DNA of 50,514 bases. Source: Candidatus Alistipes merdigallinarum (GTDB lineage: Bacteria > Bacteroidota > Bacteroidia > Bacteroidales > Rikenellaceae). A program made the position numbers and the translations under genes. Positions 15,897 through 26,700 of this stretch are shown one piece after another. The notes beneath the pieces are model-generated. The model saw only the letters and a program-made list of their open reading frames with translations. It was not told the DNA's origin and searched no databases. Positions within the stretch are counted from its first letter, which is position 1, and every line of letters starts with the position of its first letter. The stretch is from assembly GCA_019119305.1 (NCBI GenBank), contig DWXH01000001.1, forward strand, positions 1 to 50,514. Direction: 5' to 3'.

Positions 15897-16964
15897 ATGT
15901 ATAAACAGATTATTCGTCCTATTCTCTTTCAGCTATCGCCCGAAACGATCCATCGGATCGTTATTGTCGCTTTACGAACGATTCATTACATTCCCGGAGC
16001 CCGCATTTTACTGAAATCATTGTTTTCCGTACGCCATCCCTCGTTGGAACGCGAAGTATTCGGCATCCGGTTCCGCAATCCGATCGGGATCGCCGCCGGA
16101 TTCGACAAGGATGCCGAGGTTTACAAAGAGCTGCTCTCTTTAGGATTCGGATTTACGGAGGTCGGGACCGTCACTCCGAAACCTCAACCGGGAAATCCCC
16201 GGCCCCGATTGTTCCGCCTGCCGAAAGACCTTGCCCTGATTAACCGCATGGGATTCAACAACCACGGCATGGAGAATGCTGTCCGTAACCTGCGTTACCG
16301 CAAACCGCATCAGATCATCGGCGGTAATCTGGGTAAAAATACCCTCACGCCGAACGAAGCTGCACCGGCCGATTACCTGCGATTGTTCCGTGCCCTGTAT
16401 GAATATGTCGATTACTTCGTCATCAACGTCAGCTGTCCGAACGTCGCCAATCTGACCTGTCTGCAGGATAAAGATAACCTGAAAGAGATCCTTCGGGGGC
16501 TGATCGAATTTCGTCGGGGACAGAACCAATATCGCCCGATTTTACTGAAAATATCTCCGGACCTGAGCACCCCCCAGATCGACGACATGATTTCGGTGTT
16601 GATCGAGAGCGGATTGGATGGCATCGTCGCGACCAACACGACAACGCACAGAGACGGGCTGCAAACCGATCCCGAAATCATTGCTTCAATAGGGAAAGGA
16701 GGCCTCAGTGGGGCTCCCCTCACAAAACGATCGATCGAGGTAGTCCGGTATATCCATAAAAAGACCCAAGGCCGCTTCCCGATTATCGGAGTCGGCGGTA
16801 TTATGACTGAAGAGGATGCCGTCGCCATGTTACAGGCCGGAGCCAGTCTGATTCAAGTCTATACAGGATTCATTTACAACGGTCCGTCCTTCGTCAAACG
16901 GATCTGCAAGCGGCTGCGCAAAGAAGCGGAAACGGAAACGGACACACCCACCACTACTAACTAA
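15897..16964 (+). CDS. pyrD: Dihydroorotate dehydrogenase (class 2-like) PyrD
   Basis: A 355-residue flavoenzyme that oxidises dihydroorotate to orotate for pyrimidine synthesis. The N-terminal extension (about residues 1-45, amphipathic) is typical of class 2 enzymes that pass electrons to quinone at the membrane. Core motifs GFDKDAEVYKELLSLGFGF, TPKPQPGNPRPRLFRLP, NRMGFNNHG and GGNLGKNT are present. The catalytic stretch reads NVSCPNVANL with Cys180, where class 2 enzymes I can recall have Ser (SSPN) and class 1 have Cys. The flavin-phosphate loop IGVGGI is near 300. A lipoprotein gene follows 18 bp later. Confidence 0.93.
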   Translation: MYKQIIRPILFQLSPETIHRIVIVALRTIHYIPGARILLKSLFSVRHPSLEREVFGIRFRNPIGIAAGFDKDAEVYKELLSLGFGFTEVGTVTPKPQPGNPRPRLFRLPKDLALINRMGFNNHGMENAVRNLRYRKPHQIIGGNLGKNTLTPNEAAPADYLRLFRALYEYVDYFVINVSCPNVANLTCLQDKDNLKEILRGLIEFRRGQNQYRPILLKISPDLSTPQIDDMISVLIESGLDGIVATNTTTHRDGLQTDPEIIASIGKGGLSGAPLTKRSIEVVRYIHKKTQGRFPIIGVGGIMTEEDAVAMLQAGASLIQVYTGFIYNGPSFVKRICKRLRKEAETETDTPTTTN

Positions 16965-16982
16965 TCGTTAAGAGATAAAACC

Positions 16983-18005
16983 ATGCGCCTGCCTATCCGT
17001 TTTATTCCAATTCTGCCCTTTCTGTTGTTTTCCCTATCCACCATTTTCGGATGCAATACGGGACAACGGGACAAGGGCAACACGACCGATGATGGACAAA
17101 AGGGGACCTCATCGGCACGGACTTCAGGATATGTCGGTATTCGTCCCTTACCGCGTTCCGCCCAAGAATCGAAGGAGGATTGGTTATCCGGAATCGGTTA
17201 CTACGATTCCCTGCTTCATCCGAATGACTTCACCGCCAAATACACGGATGTCGTGATGGATTATAAGGGAGCTTTCGCTACCAACAAATGTTTTTTCGAA
17301 CATTATCTGCCGTTTGACCGAGATTGGATCGATACGAATCCCCAAACGAACCCGTTGATCGAATTGATCCGCAACAAAGAAAAAGAGGACATGGAGGTCG
17401 AACATATACTGATCTGCCGTGAGGCCGAATTGATCGGAACAGGAAAATGGGGCCCGTTCAAAGAGGATAGTCGGATCCTATACCAACGGGACGTGGACGA
17501 TTACCGAAAACTATTCCGTACTGCTCACCAGCAGGGTCTGGTCAAGCACGACAATTACAAATTGATCCAGCTGGTTACCCATGCATGTTTTTTTATGGAG
17601 AATCCGGAAGCTGCCGAAATCATCAAATCGATGGACGGAGTGGCTTATGAATCGCATCAATTCAACCGCCATTGGCCTTTCGAAACCGGATGGACCCGGC
17701 CCGACGAATTGGCGAAAGGTGCCAAATGGACTTTGGATCAGGGTCTGGAATACATTTTTTATTACGGACCTTTCGTATACAAAGAGTTTGAGGAGTATAC
17801 CGATTTTATCGAACGCGAATGGCTGTATCGCTTTTGGGAGGCAGGGCTTCCCAAGCACCATCCCAACATGCACTTCTATCTGAACGCCTTTCCCCATGCA
17901 CATGGATCCAAACGTCCTGTCGGTCCCGAATCGGATCCCGATTCATATCTGGGTATGTTGAAATGGTTAATTCAAGAAATAAAAGGGACTAAACCTTCAT
18001 ACTAA
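16983..18005 (+). CDS. Lipoprotein of unknown function
   Basis: A 340-residue protein with a lipoprotein signal (hydrophobic residues 5-22, lipobox TIFGC, Cys24). The mature part is rich in aromatic and acidic residues and has no domain I recognise. It is 18 bp after pyrD and ends at a strong terminator, so it is probably co-transcribed with pyrD, although a functional link is not evident. Confidence 0.7.
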   Translation: MRLPIRFIPILPFLLFSLSTIFGCNTGQRDKGNTTDDGQKGTSSARTSGYVGIRPLPRSAQESKEDWLSGIGYYDSLLHPNDFTAKYTDVVMDYKGAFATNKCFFEHYLPFDRDWIDTNPQTNPLIELIRNKEKEDMEVEHILICREAELIGTGKWGPFKEDSRILYQRDVDDYRKLFRTAHQQGLVKHDNYKLIQLVTHACFFMENPEAAEIIKSMDGVAYESHQFNRHWPFETGWTRPDELAKGAKWTLDQGLEYIFYYGPFVYKEFEEYTDFIEREWLYRFWEAGLPKHHPNMHFYLNAFPHAHGSKRPVGPESDPDSYLGMLKWLIQEIKGTKPSY

Positions 18006-18025
18006 AAAATTACAGACCTTATTCT

Positions 18026-18060
18026 AAACGGTTTTTACACATAATGTAAAAACCGTTTTT
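18026..18060 (+). terminator. Intrinsic terminator after the pyrD-lipoprotein unit
   Basis: AAACGGTTTTTACA (18026-18039) pairs with TGTAAAAACCGTTT (18045-18058) and is followed by T residues. A perfect 14-bp stem. Confidence 0.8.
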
Positions 18061-18170
18061 ATTTCCAATTTAATTTGCTACATTTGGAGTACACAACTAT
18101 AAGTAATAGTTAGAAACAAGTATCAATTTAGTTTCCAAAACTACCGTAAAACTATAAATACACCTTTATT

Positions 18171-19409
18171 ATGAACCAAAAGTTTCAAAAATTTTTTGCC
18201 AGTCTGCTTTTGATGACAGGATGGCTTTCCGTATCGAGCTGCAGCTCTCCCTCGGAAATACAAGACAATTTACCGACCATGGAGTTCGGACTCGCCGGCA
18301 CGAGCGATATACTCTATTGGGGAGACTCCGTACCTTATTATCTCGATCGCTCTTTTCTGTGCTCATTTCCTGGCTACACAACTGTCCTCGATAATCCGGA
18401 TCAAACTTTTGATGTCATGCTTCTATATCAAAAGTTTGACAAAAAATATCGCGCTTATTGGGAAATAATAGACGGGACGCTCTACCTTTGTACAATCGAC
18501 CGATATGGTGTCGTTCCGACAGACACCGTAAACGACTGGTCGCAAATGGAAACCATGATTGGGGAAAAGTTCGATCATCCACGAGCTCCCCAATACACAC
18601 GGACACACGGTCCCGGCACATCGTTCGCCACACCCGACAAAGTGCTTACAGCCGCAACTTGGGTCAACGGAACATTCTACGCAAGACAGCAGCCCTGCCT
18701 GACTTCAGACGATACGGAAAAAATCGATGATGGGTACTGGTACGTACTACCCATCCACAAATTGACTTTCGAAAAGGGGAAATTGGTAGCTGTCGAGGAT
18801 CTCTTTAATGTCCCTAAAAATTTCGCTCTCAACACGTATCTTTTCGAAACGTCTGATCCGCTCGGCACACGCGCCCAATGCGATGATACAACGCAGACAT
18901 TCAACGACCAAACTACCCGTATCGAAGCCGAACTCAAAATACCCTCATCGAAAATCATCACACTACAATACCGGATCGATGCCGACTCACAAAATGTATG
19001 TACGTTAACCTCCACCCGATGGCGCCCCGCCACCGATAACCCTCTTCCAGAAATACAACATATCGAGTATCCGCAAGGAAAATGGGCCTCGTTCAACGGC
19101 ACATATTTCGGACCGGCCGACAGCGTTTTTTACAATCGGAACAAAACCTACATCTATTTAGACCTACAAGAAGGCAATTTAGACGTACAGGAGAGCGATC
19201 GACTTGAACTGGTCATCGACGGCAAGTACGGCTACCCCTGTCTGATCAGCGAATCCTCCGTCTGGACCTTCTCCAGCGTATTGAACCGTCCAAGCACCAT
19301 CGAACGCGGAGGAGCGGGCAACTACGAAGTGACCTTCCTGCACACGCTGTACGACAAAGAGGGTAACCCAACAGAAAAATCGACAGAAATGAAACCATTA
19401 CCCGAATAG
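18171..19409 (+). CDS. Lipoprotein of unknown function
   Basis: A 412-residue protein with a lipoprotein signal (lipobox SVSSC, Cys24). The mature part is rich in Tyr, Trp and Thr with many short beta-like stretches and no recognised domain. It reads like a species-level accessory surface lipoprotein. It stands alone between a terminator and cinA. Base composition is a little lower in GC than its neighbours. Confidence 0.65.
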   Translation: MNQKFQKFFASLLLMTGWLSVSSCSSPSEIQDNLPTMEFGLAGTSDILYWGDSVPYYLDRSFLCSFPGYTTVLDNPDQTFDVMLLYQKFDKKYRAYWEIIDGTLYLCTIDRYGVVPTDTVNDWSQMETMIGEKFDHPRAPQYTRTHGPGTSFATPDKVLTAATWVNGTFYARQQPCLTSDDTEKIDDGYWYVLPIHKLTFEKGKLVAVEDLFNVPKNFALNTYLFETSDPLGTRAQCDDTTQTFNDQTTRIEAELKIPSSKIITLQYRIDADSQNVCTLTSTRWRPATDNPLPEIQHIEYPQGKWASFNGTYFGPADSVFYNRNKTYIYLDLQEGNLDVQESDRLELVIDGKYGYPCLISESSVWTFSSVLNRPSTIERGGAGNYEVTFLHTLYDKEGNPTEKSTEMKPLPE

Positions 19410-19435
19410 AGAGAATAAAATCGGCCAGAAGCCAC

Positions 19436-19443
19436 TATCTTTG
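19436..19443 (+). promoter_or_regulatory. Promoter -7 box for cinA
   Basis: TATCTTTG lies 76 bp before the ATG at 19520. No clear -33 box. Confidence 0.45.
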
Positions 19444-19519
19444 GGGGTGTTTTCGCACGATTCGGCGAGGATACCCCTACTTTTTTTATTCGAATCACAC
19501 CAAGAAAAAACGATCCAAC

Positions 19520-20791
19520 ATGTTAGCAGAAATCATCACGATCGGCGATGAGATACTGATCGGACAAATCGTCGACACCAATTCGGCATGGCTCGGCGAA
19601 AAACTGAACGCCGCCGGAATCCGCATCCACCAGATCACCTCGATATCGGACTCGGCCGAACACATCACCCAAGCCGTAAACGAGGCTTTGAGCCGCGCCG
19701 ACATCGTGCTCTGTACCGGCGGACTCGGCCCGACAAAGGACGACATCACAAAACACACGCTCGCGCGGATGTTCGGCATGCGTCTGGTCCGCAACGAAGA
19801 GGTTTTCGAACAGGTAAGACGGATGACTGCCCTGCGGCACATCGATTTCAATGAGCTGAATCAAGGGCAGGCCGACGTCCCGGAAGGTTGCACCGTACTG
19901 CCCAACCGCTGCGGCACGGCTCCGGGCATGTGGTTTGATCGAGAGGGTAAAATCCTCGTTTCAATGCCCGGTGTCCCGTTCGAGATGAAAACGCTGGTCG
20001 AAGAGCAGGTCCTTCCCAGACTTTATGAGCACTTTAAATTCCGTGCGATCGTCCACAAAACGGCCATCACGTTCGGACTGGCCGAGTCGATTCTGGCCGC
20101 GACGATTGCCGATTGGGAAAACGCCCTGCCCGACTACCTGCATCTGGCCTATCTGCCGAATGCCAACAACATCCGTCTGCGGCTGTCGGCTTACGACGTC
20201 GACCGCGAAAAAGCCGCTGCCGAGATCGACCGTCAATTTACCCTGTTGAATCAGATCATTCCCTACCGGATCATCGGCTATGGAGACGCCACTCTTGAAA
20301 GTGCCGTAGGCGACCTGCTGCGTCGAAACGGCGAGAGCGTCGCTGTTGCCGAATCGTGCACCGGAGGCAATATCGCCCATCGTTTCACGCTTCAGGCGGG
20401 AGCCTCGGAGTATTTTCTTGGCGGAGTAGTCGCCTATTCGAATGAGGTCAAATGCGCGCTGTTGGGTGTCGATCCGCAAGCCCTTGCCCGTGAAGGAGCC
20501 GTCAGCCAGATTGTCGCCGAACAGATGGCCGAAGGTGTACGCAAAGCGACCGGAGCCACATACGGCATCTCGACCACCGGAATTGCCGGCCCCGGCGGCG
20601 GCACACCGGAAAAACCGGTCGGCACCGTATGGATGGCCGTATCGGGCCCACAGGGAACCGTTTCCCACAAAATGCAGTTCGAATCCCTGCGCAGCCAAAA
20701 CATCGAACGCGCCTCATCGCATGCAATCAATCTGTTGCGGTTACGGTTGTGCGGAGCCTCGGATAACGGGCTCTGGACCATCAAATACTAA
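19520..20791 (+). CDS. cinA: CinA family protein (MoCF + PncC-type domains)
   Basis: A 423-residue two-domain protein. The N-terminal molybdopterin-binding-like domain (COG1058) has TGGLGPTKDDIT near residue 73 and GVPFEM near 155. In this family it hydrolyses ADP-ribose-type compounds. The C-terminal domain has ESCTGGNIAH near 278 and GISTTGIAGPGGGT near 352, typical of nicotinamide-nucleotide deamidase (PncC). Together they recycle NAD by-products. Both domains look intact and the length is normal. It precedes serS convergently. Confidence 0.92.
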   Translation: MLAEIITIGDEILIGQIVDTNSAWLGEKLNAAGIRIHQITSISDSAEHITQAVNEALSRADIVLCTGGLGPTKDDITKHTLARMFGMRLVRNEEVFEQVRRMTALRHIDFNELNQGQADVPEGCTVLPNRCGTAPGMWFDREGKILVSMPGVPFEMKTLVEEQVLPRLYEHFKFRAIVHKTAITFGLAESILAATIADWENALPDYLHLAYLPNANNIRLRLSAYDVDREKAAAEIDRQFTLLNQIIPYRIIGYGDATLESAVGDLLRRNGESVAVAESCTGGNIAHRFTLQAGASEYFLGGVVAYSNEVKCALLGVDPQALAREGAVSQIVAEQMAEGVRKATGATYGISTTGIAGPGGGTPEKPVGTVWMAVSGPQGTVSHKMQFESLRSQNIERASSHAINLLRLRLCGASDNGLWTIKY

Positions 20792-21012
20792 TCGGGAGGA
20801 TACTTTACAGGGAGAAGATATCCAAACTGTATTCCTATCTTCAACCTTCGACCGGGAAAAACAAATCGGCAGATCCGTCGAAACTAAATTCATGTTTCTT
20901 CCTCTAAAATAATTGGTAACATATATGCCCATAAGGTTTCCGCATTGGAGCCACTATGAATTCTTCCGCCGCAGGTGCCTTATCAAGAAAAACAATCTTT
21001 CATACAAAACAA
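20792..21012. other. Convergent intergenic stretch without a gene
   Basis: The 323-bp gap between cinA and serS holds only the serS terminator at its right end. The rest is AT-rich and has no promoter or frame that I trust. Confidence 0.5.
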
Positions 21013-21055
21013 AGCGAGAGGGGCGATTCTCACCGAATCACCCCTCTCGCTTTCC
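21013..21055 (-). terminator. Intrinsic terminator of serS
   Basis: AGCGAGAGGGGCGATTC (21013-21029) pairs with GAATCACCCCTCTCGCT (21035-21051) with a single mismatch. Read on the minus strand it is followed by TTTGTTTTG. Confidence 0.75.
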
Positions 21056-21114
21056 CAAATAATCATTCAATACGTAAAGAAAATCTCCATCCAACCGTTT
21101 CCCCTCCGGCAAGA

Positions 21115-22383
21115 TTATATCTTGTCGAAACGGGTGTAAGGAACCAACGCTGCCGGAATCCGTATTCCCTCCGGCATCTGGTTATTCTCCAACAAAGCTG
21201 CCACAATACGCGGCAATGCCAAAGAGCTACCGTTCAGCGTATGGGCCAACTGAGTTTTTTTATGTGCATCGCGATAACGCAATTTCAACCGGTTGGCTTG
21301 GAACGACTCGAAATTCGATACGGACGACACCTCCAACCAACGGCCCTGTGCTGCGGAGTAAACCTCGAAATCGTATGTAATGGCCGAAGTAAAGCTCATA
21401 TCGCCCCCGCAAAGCCGCAAGATACGATAGGGCAATTCCAACTTCTTAACGATACTCTCCACATGGGCGATCATCCCGTCCAACGCCTCATACGAATGAT
21501 CGGGATGGGCAATCTGCACGATTTCGACCTTATCGAACTGATGCAGGCGGTTCAATCCGCGCACATCCTTACCGTAGGATCCCGCCTCGCGACGGAAACA
21601 GGGCGTATAGGCCGTCATCTTGATCGGGAAATCGGACTCGTTCAGGATCACATCCCGGTAGATGTTCGTCACCGGAACCTCTGCCGTCGGAATCAGATAG
21701 AAATTATCCAGATTTACGTGGTACATCTGTCCCTCTTTATCGGGGAGCTGTCCGGTTCCGAAACCCGATGCCTCGTTCACCATCAACGGCGGCATCATCT
21801 CGGTATAGCCGGCCGCCGTGTTGCAGTCGAGGAAGAAGGTAATCAACGCACGTTGCAAAGCGGCGCCCTTTCCCTTGTATACAGGAAAACCTGCACCGGT
21901 TAACTTTACCCCCAATTCGAAATCGATCAGGTCATATTTTTTAGCTAATTCCCAGTGTGGAAGTGCCCCTTCCGGCAGATCGGGTGTCTCGCCTCCGGTC
22001 CGCACTACCACGTTGTCGGCCGCAGTCAATCCGTGAGGGACGTCCTTGTTCGGGAAATTCGGCAAGGTCACGATCAGCGCATTCAAATCAGCCTCCACCT
22101 TACGGAACTGCTCCTCGAGACCTTTGGATTGTTCTTTCAGCTCAGCCGTCTTCTGTTTGGCAGCTTCGGCCTCCTCCTTTTTACCCTGTTTGAATAACAG
22201 CCCCACCTCTTTGGCAATAGCATTCTGCTGAGCGAGACAGGCATCCAACTCTCCCTGAAGCGATTTCCGTTCATCATCCAACGCTTCGATCCGATCGACG
22301 GTCTCCTTGGCATCGACTCCTTTTACGGCCAAACGCTCCAGAGTAAACGCCTTATTCTCCCGTATTTGTTTAATTGTCAGCAT
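21115..22383 (-). CDS. serS: Seryl-tRNA synthetase
   Basis: A 422-residue class II synthetase that charges tRNA-Ser. The N-terminal long alpha-helical arm (about residues 30-100, heptad-like, Gln/Glu/Lys-rich) is the tRNA-binding coiled coil. Class II motif 2 is CFRREAGSYGKDVRGL near residue 272, TAEVPVTN precedes it, and motif 3 is present near the C-terminus. The start at 22383 (MLTIKQIREN) is chosen over an upstream codon because it is the normal SerS start. Complete and ordinary. Confidence 0.95.
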   Translation of the reverse strand: MLTIKQIRENKAFTLERLAVKGVDAKETVDRIEALDDERKSLQGELDACLAQQNAIAKEVGLLFKQGKKEEAEAAKQKTAELKEQSKGLEEQFRKVEADLNALIVTLPNFPNKDVPHGLTAADNVVVRTGGETPDLPEGALPHWELAKKYDLIDFELGVKLTGAGFPVYKGKGAALQRALITFFLDCNTAAGYTEMMPPLMVNEASGFGTGQLPDKEGQMYHVNLDNFYLIPTAEVPVTNIYRDVILNESDFPIKMTAYTPCFRREAGSYGKDVRGLNRLHQFDKVEIVQIAHPDHSYEALDGMIAHVESIVKKLELPYRILRLCGGDMSFTSAITYDFEVYSAAQGRWLEVSSVSNFESFQANRLKLRYRDAHKKTQLAHTLNGSSLALPRIVAALLENNQMPEGIRIPAALVPYTRFDKI

Positions 22384-22434
22384 GATTATTATTTTTATAA
22401 AATACTCTCGTTTACATGATACAGCTACAAGCGA

Positions 22435-22442
22435 CAAAGGTA
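22435..22442 (-). promoter_or_regulatory. Promoter -7 box for serS
   Basis: TACCTTTG on the minus strand, 52 bp before the serS ATG. A TTTG lies 15 nt further upstream (22458-22461), a shorter spacer than usual. Confidence 0.45.
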
Positions 22443-22578
22443 ATAAAAAAACACGCCCAAAATCACCCTAAAACGACAAAACAACCATCATGTTGCAGCG
22501 ATTTACTCCGATTTCGGTCCCAATCCGACTTTCGGCACAAAAAACCCAACCGAACACCCTGTTTTAACGTAAATTTTA

Positions 22579-22586
22579 TACCTTTG
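22579..22586 (+). promoter_or_regulatory. Promoter -7 box for the glutaminyl cyclase-metH-metF unit
   Basis: TACCTTTG lies 24 bp before the ATG at 22611. No clear -33 box. Confidence 0.5.
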
Positions 22587-22610
22587 TAGGTTGAAAACAC
22601 CACGCTATTC

Positions 22611-23714
22611 ATGAACATTCGGAAAAATATTCTGTTCTCAGTCGTCGCACTTACACTCCCGTGTTTGTTGAGTTTCTGTTCTGGATTCTCTAATAACCGG
22701 AATCACTCAGCCGTTGCAGATCCAAACGACATGATAGCGAGCGTCTCCCCGGTCTATGGCAAAACCGCGGCTCAAGGAACCACACAAACCATTCGTTTTA
22801 CCCTCAATGAAAAGGTTGACATTGACAGTGCGGTACTTACTATCGATTCGCGACGGATCGCCCGGATCGACACATCCGGATACAAATACAAAATAGGCAA
22901 GAAACATCCTACCGGACGTCTGGTCTATAAAATCACTGTATACAAAGATTCCTTGAGCGACAACCGCAGCGGAGAATTTACGGTTTTGGCTCCCCCTCCC
23001 GTCCTCTACGGACACACCGTTGTCAAGATATACCCCCACGACGCCAATGCCTATACGCAGGGATTGCTGTGGCACGACGGCTATCTGTACGAAAGCACCG
23101 GACTCGAAGGGCAGTCATCGTTGCGCAAAGTCGACCTACAACGCGGTACCTCGATTCAGAAAATCGATCTCGACGGACACCTTTTCGGAGAGGGACTCGC
23201 TTTGCTGAACAACAAACTCTACCAACTTACCTGGCAAAACAACAAAGGATTCATATACGATCTGGAGACATTCGAAAAGCTGGGTGAGTTCGACTACAAC
23301 GGCGAAGGCTGGGGACTGACCTCCGACGGCCGCCATCTATACATGAGCGACGGAAGTGCAAATATCTACGTTCTCGACCCCGAGACCCTCAAACGCCTGC
23401 GGACCATTCAAGTCTGCACCGATAACAGTCTGGTCAACTACATCAACGAAATGGAGTGGATCGAAGGTGAAATATGGGCCAATATCTATACGACAAGCAC
23501 CATCATCCGGATCGATCCACAAACAGGGGCGGTCACCGGTGTGATCGACATGAGCGGTTTGCTCCAAGATTCAGACATCACCCCCACAACCGATGTGTTC
23601 AATGGGATCGCCTACGATGAAAAAACAAAGCGAATCTTCGTTACGGGGAAAAACTGGAACAAGCTGTTCGAAATCAAGGTTCACCCCCAACCAACCACCG
23701 AATCACAAGATTAA
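22611..23714 (+). CDS. Glutaminyl-peptide cyclotransferase-like lipoprotein
   Basis: A 367-residue lipoprotein (lipobox LLSFC, Cys23). Residues about 30-125 form an Ig-like region. The rest is a beta-propeller with PHDANAYTQGL near 142, ESTGLEGQSSLRKVD near 160, NEMEWIEGEIWAN near 280, and a C-terminal FVTGKNWNKLFEI. These match glutaminyl cyclase of the plant/bacterial propeller type, which turns N-terminal Gln into pyroglutamate on exported proteins. In Bacteroidota this cyclisation protects lipoproteins and periplasmic proteins. It is 3 bp upstream of metH, so it is co-transcribed, though the biochemical link is not obvious. Confidence 0.85.
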   Translation: MNIRKNILFSVVALTLPCLLSFCSGFSNNRNHSAVADPNDMIASVSPVYGKTAAQGTTQTIRFTLNEKVDIDSAVLTIDSRRIARIDTSGYKYKIGKKHPTGRLVYKITVYKDSLSDNRSGEFTVLAPPPVLYGHTVVKIYPHDANAYTQGLLWHDGYLYESTGLEGQSSLRKVDLQRGTSIQKIDLDGHLFGEGLALLNNKLYQLTWQNNKGFIYDLETFEKLGEFDYNGEGWGLTSDGRHLYMSDGSANIYVLDPETLKRLRTIQVCTDNSLVNYINEMEWIEGEIWANIYTTSTIIRIDPQTGAVTGVIDMSGLLQDSDITPTTDVFNGIAYDEKTKRIFVTGKNWNKLFEIKVHPQPTTESQD

Positions 23715-23717
23715 CAC

Positions 23718-26700
23718 ATGCTGAAATTTTCGATACAGGACGAAATCTCCCGCCGGATTCTGGTACTCGACGGCGGATTGGGAACCATGGTCCAAGGTTA
23801 CGATCTGAGCGAAGAGGATTATCGGAGCGATCGTTTTGCAAAATGGGAGATCCCGTTGAAAGGGTACAACGACCTGCTGGTGCTGACCCGGCCGCAAGTG
23901 ATCGCTGAAATCCATGAGGCCTACCTAAAAGCAGGAGCCGACATCATAACCACCGATACATTCAACGCCAACCGGATTTCATCGGTTGACTACAAGTTAG
24001 AAGATTACGTATACGAAATGAACCGTGCGGCCGCATCGCTGGCTCGCGGCGTCGCCGACCGATATACGATGCTGAATCCGGGCAAACCGCGTTTCGTGGC
24101 CGGATCGATCGGTCCGACTAACCGCACCGCCTCGATCTCGCCCGATGTAAACAATCCCGGCTATCGGGCCGTCACGTTCGACGACCTACGGATCTCGTAT
24201 GCCGAACAGGTGCGCGGTTTGCTCGACGGAGGAGTTGATCTGCTGCTTATCGAGACCATCTTCGATACGCTGAATGCCAAAGCGGCCATCTTCGCCATCG
24301 AGGAGGTTTTTAATGAACGGCACGTGCAGGTCCCGATCATGATCTCCGGGACAGTCACCGATGCCAGCGGACGCATGCTTTCGGGGCAGACCATCGAGGC
24401 CTTTTATGCTTCGGTAGCACACGCCAAACCTTTTTCGGTCGGATTGAACTGCGGACTCGGGGCCGAACTGATGCAACCCTATATCGCCCGACTGGCCGCC
24501 CGAGCCGAATGTGCGGTATCGGCCCATCCGAATGCCGGACTGCCCAACGGATTCGGCGGATACGACGAGACTCCGGAAAAGATGGCCGAAGCCATCCGCG
24601 GTTATTTGGAAGAAGGGCTGCTGAACATCGTGGGCGGATGCTGCGGAACAACCCCCGTACACATAGCCGCCATCGCCCGGGTAGCTAAGGAGTACTCGCC
24701 GAGAGCGATTCCCGCCCTCGCACACACGACCGTACTCAGCGGATTGGAAGAGCTGCGGATCACTCCGGACATGAACTTTGTCAACGTCGGGGAGCGGACC
24801 AACGTGGCCGGATCGGCCCGTTTTGCACGCCTGATCCGGGAGAAGCAGTACGAAGAGGCACTGTCGGTTGCCCGGCAACAGGTCGAGGGCGGGGCCCAAA
24901 TCATCGATGTCTGCATGGACGACGGACTGATCGACGGAGTGGAGGCCATGCGCGATTTTCTGAATCTGGTCATGGCCGAACCGGAAATAGCACGTATCCC
25001 GATCATGATCGATTCGTCGAAATGGGAGGTTCTCGAAGCCGGGCTGAAGTGCGTACAGGGAAAATCGGTCGTCAACTCGATCTCTCTGAAGGAGGGTGAA
25101 GAACGTTTGTTGGAGAAAGCGATCGCCATCCGCCGATACGGAGCCGCGGCCGTCGTCATGCTATTCGATGAAGAGGGGCAGGCCGACACCTACGAACGGA
25201 AAATCGCCGTAGCCGAACGGGCCTACCGAATCCTGACCGAAGCGGGATTTCCGCCCGAAGACATCATATTCGATCCGAACGTGCTGTCGGTCGCTACGGG
25301 AATCGAAACGCACAATATATACGGAATCGATTTTATCCGGGCCTGCCGCTGGATCAAGGAGCACTGTCCCTACGCCAAAGTGAGCGGAGGCGTCAGCAAC
25401 CTGTCGTTCTCGTTCCGGGGAAACAACCGGGTCCGCGAAGCCATGCACTCGGTCTTCCTGTACCATGCAATCGAGGCCGGTATGGATATGGGTATCGTAA
25501 ATCCCTCCATGCTGCAAGTATACAGCGAAATCGAACCCGAACTGCTGCACCTGTGCGAAGAGGTCATCCTCAACCGCAACGACGAAGCCACCGAGAACCT
25601 GATCGCCTATGCAGAACGGATCAAGCAGCAACAGGAGAGCGACAAGACAACCGAGACGCAACGTCCGCAATGGCGCAGCGAGAGCGTCGAGGAGCGACTG
25701 GCCCACGCCATACTGAAAGGGATCACAGACTTCATCGACGAAGATACCGAAGAGGCCTACCGAAAAATCGGCAATGCACTGGGAGTGATCGAAGGTCCGT
25801 TGATGATGGGCATGAACCGGGTCGGTGAACTGTTCGGCAGCGGGAAAATGTTCCTGCCCCAAGTGGTCAAGAGCGCACGGGTGATGAAACGTGCCGTTGC
25901 GGTACTGACCCCTTACATCGAACAGGAGCGCAGCGAAGGACGCGCCTCCTCGGCCGGGCGAATGCTGCTGGCTACGGTCAAAGGCGACGTGCACGACATC
26001 GGGAAAAACATCGTATCGGTAGTTCTGGCCTGCAACGGTTACAAAATAGAGGATTTGGGCGTGATGGTCGAACGGGAACGGATCGCCGAAACCGCCGCCC
26101 AGTGGAAAGCCGATATCATCGGACTCAGCGGATTGATCACCCCGTCGCTCGAAGAGATGGCCAAAGTGATCGTTTCGGTCGAACAGATGGGGTTGAAGAT
26201 TCCGATTCTGATCGGAGGGGCCACAACCTCCGACATGCATACGGCCGTTAAATTGGCTCCGCTGTACAGCGGCCCCGTAATTCACGTCAAGGATGCCTCG
26301 GACGATGTCAGAATCCTGAACGAACTGAACTCGCCCCGTCGTGACATCTACCTGCAAAACATCCGGGACGAACAGCAGCGTTTGCGTGAGGAATTTTCGA
26401 GACGCAACGGCCAACATCGGCTCCGTTCGTTGGAAGATGCCCGTACCCACGCCCTGAAAATCAATCTTGAAGAGGTAACGACTCCGCTCCGTACGGGCCG
26501 CATCGTATTTTCGGATTACCCGGTCGACAAGCTTGCCGAAACGATCAACTGGAGCTACTTTTTCAGCGGATGGGGCCTTGCCGGACGCTTCCCCGCCCTA
26601 TTAGACGATCCGGACAAAGGACCCGAAGCAAAAAAACTTTACGACGATGCCCGAAATCTGCTGGAAGAGATCGCAACGAAACACTTGTTGCAAGCCAACG

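Noticed and set aside
20956-21903. 315-codon plus-strand frame
   Set aside because: Antisense to serS and includes its terminator. No protein-like features.
23700-23720. Cobalamin riboswitch before metH
   Set aside because: Only 3 bp separate metH from the upstream gene, and no B12-box-like element is seen before the operon promoter either.
25161-26450. 429-codon minus-strand frame
   Set aside because: Antisense to metH, which is fully supported.
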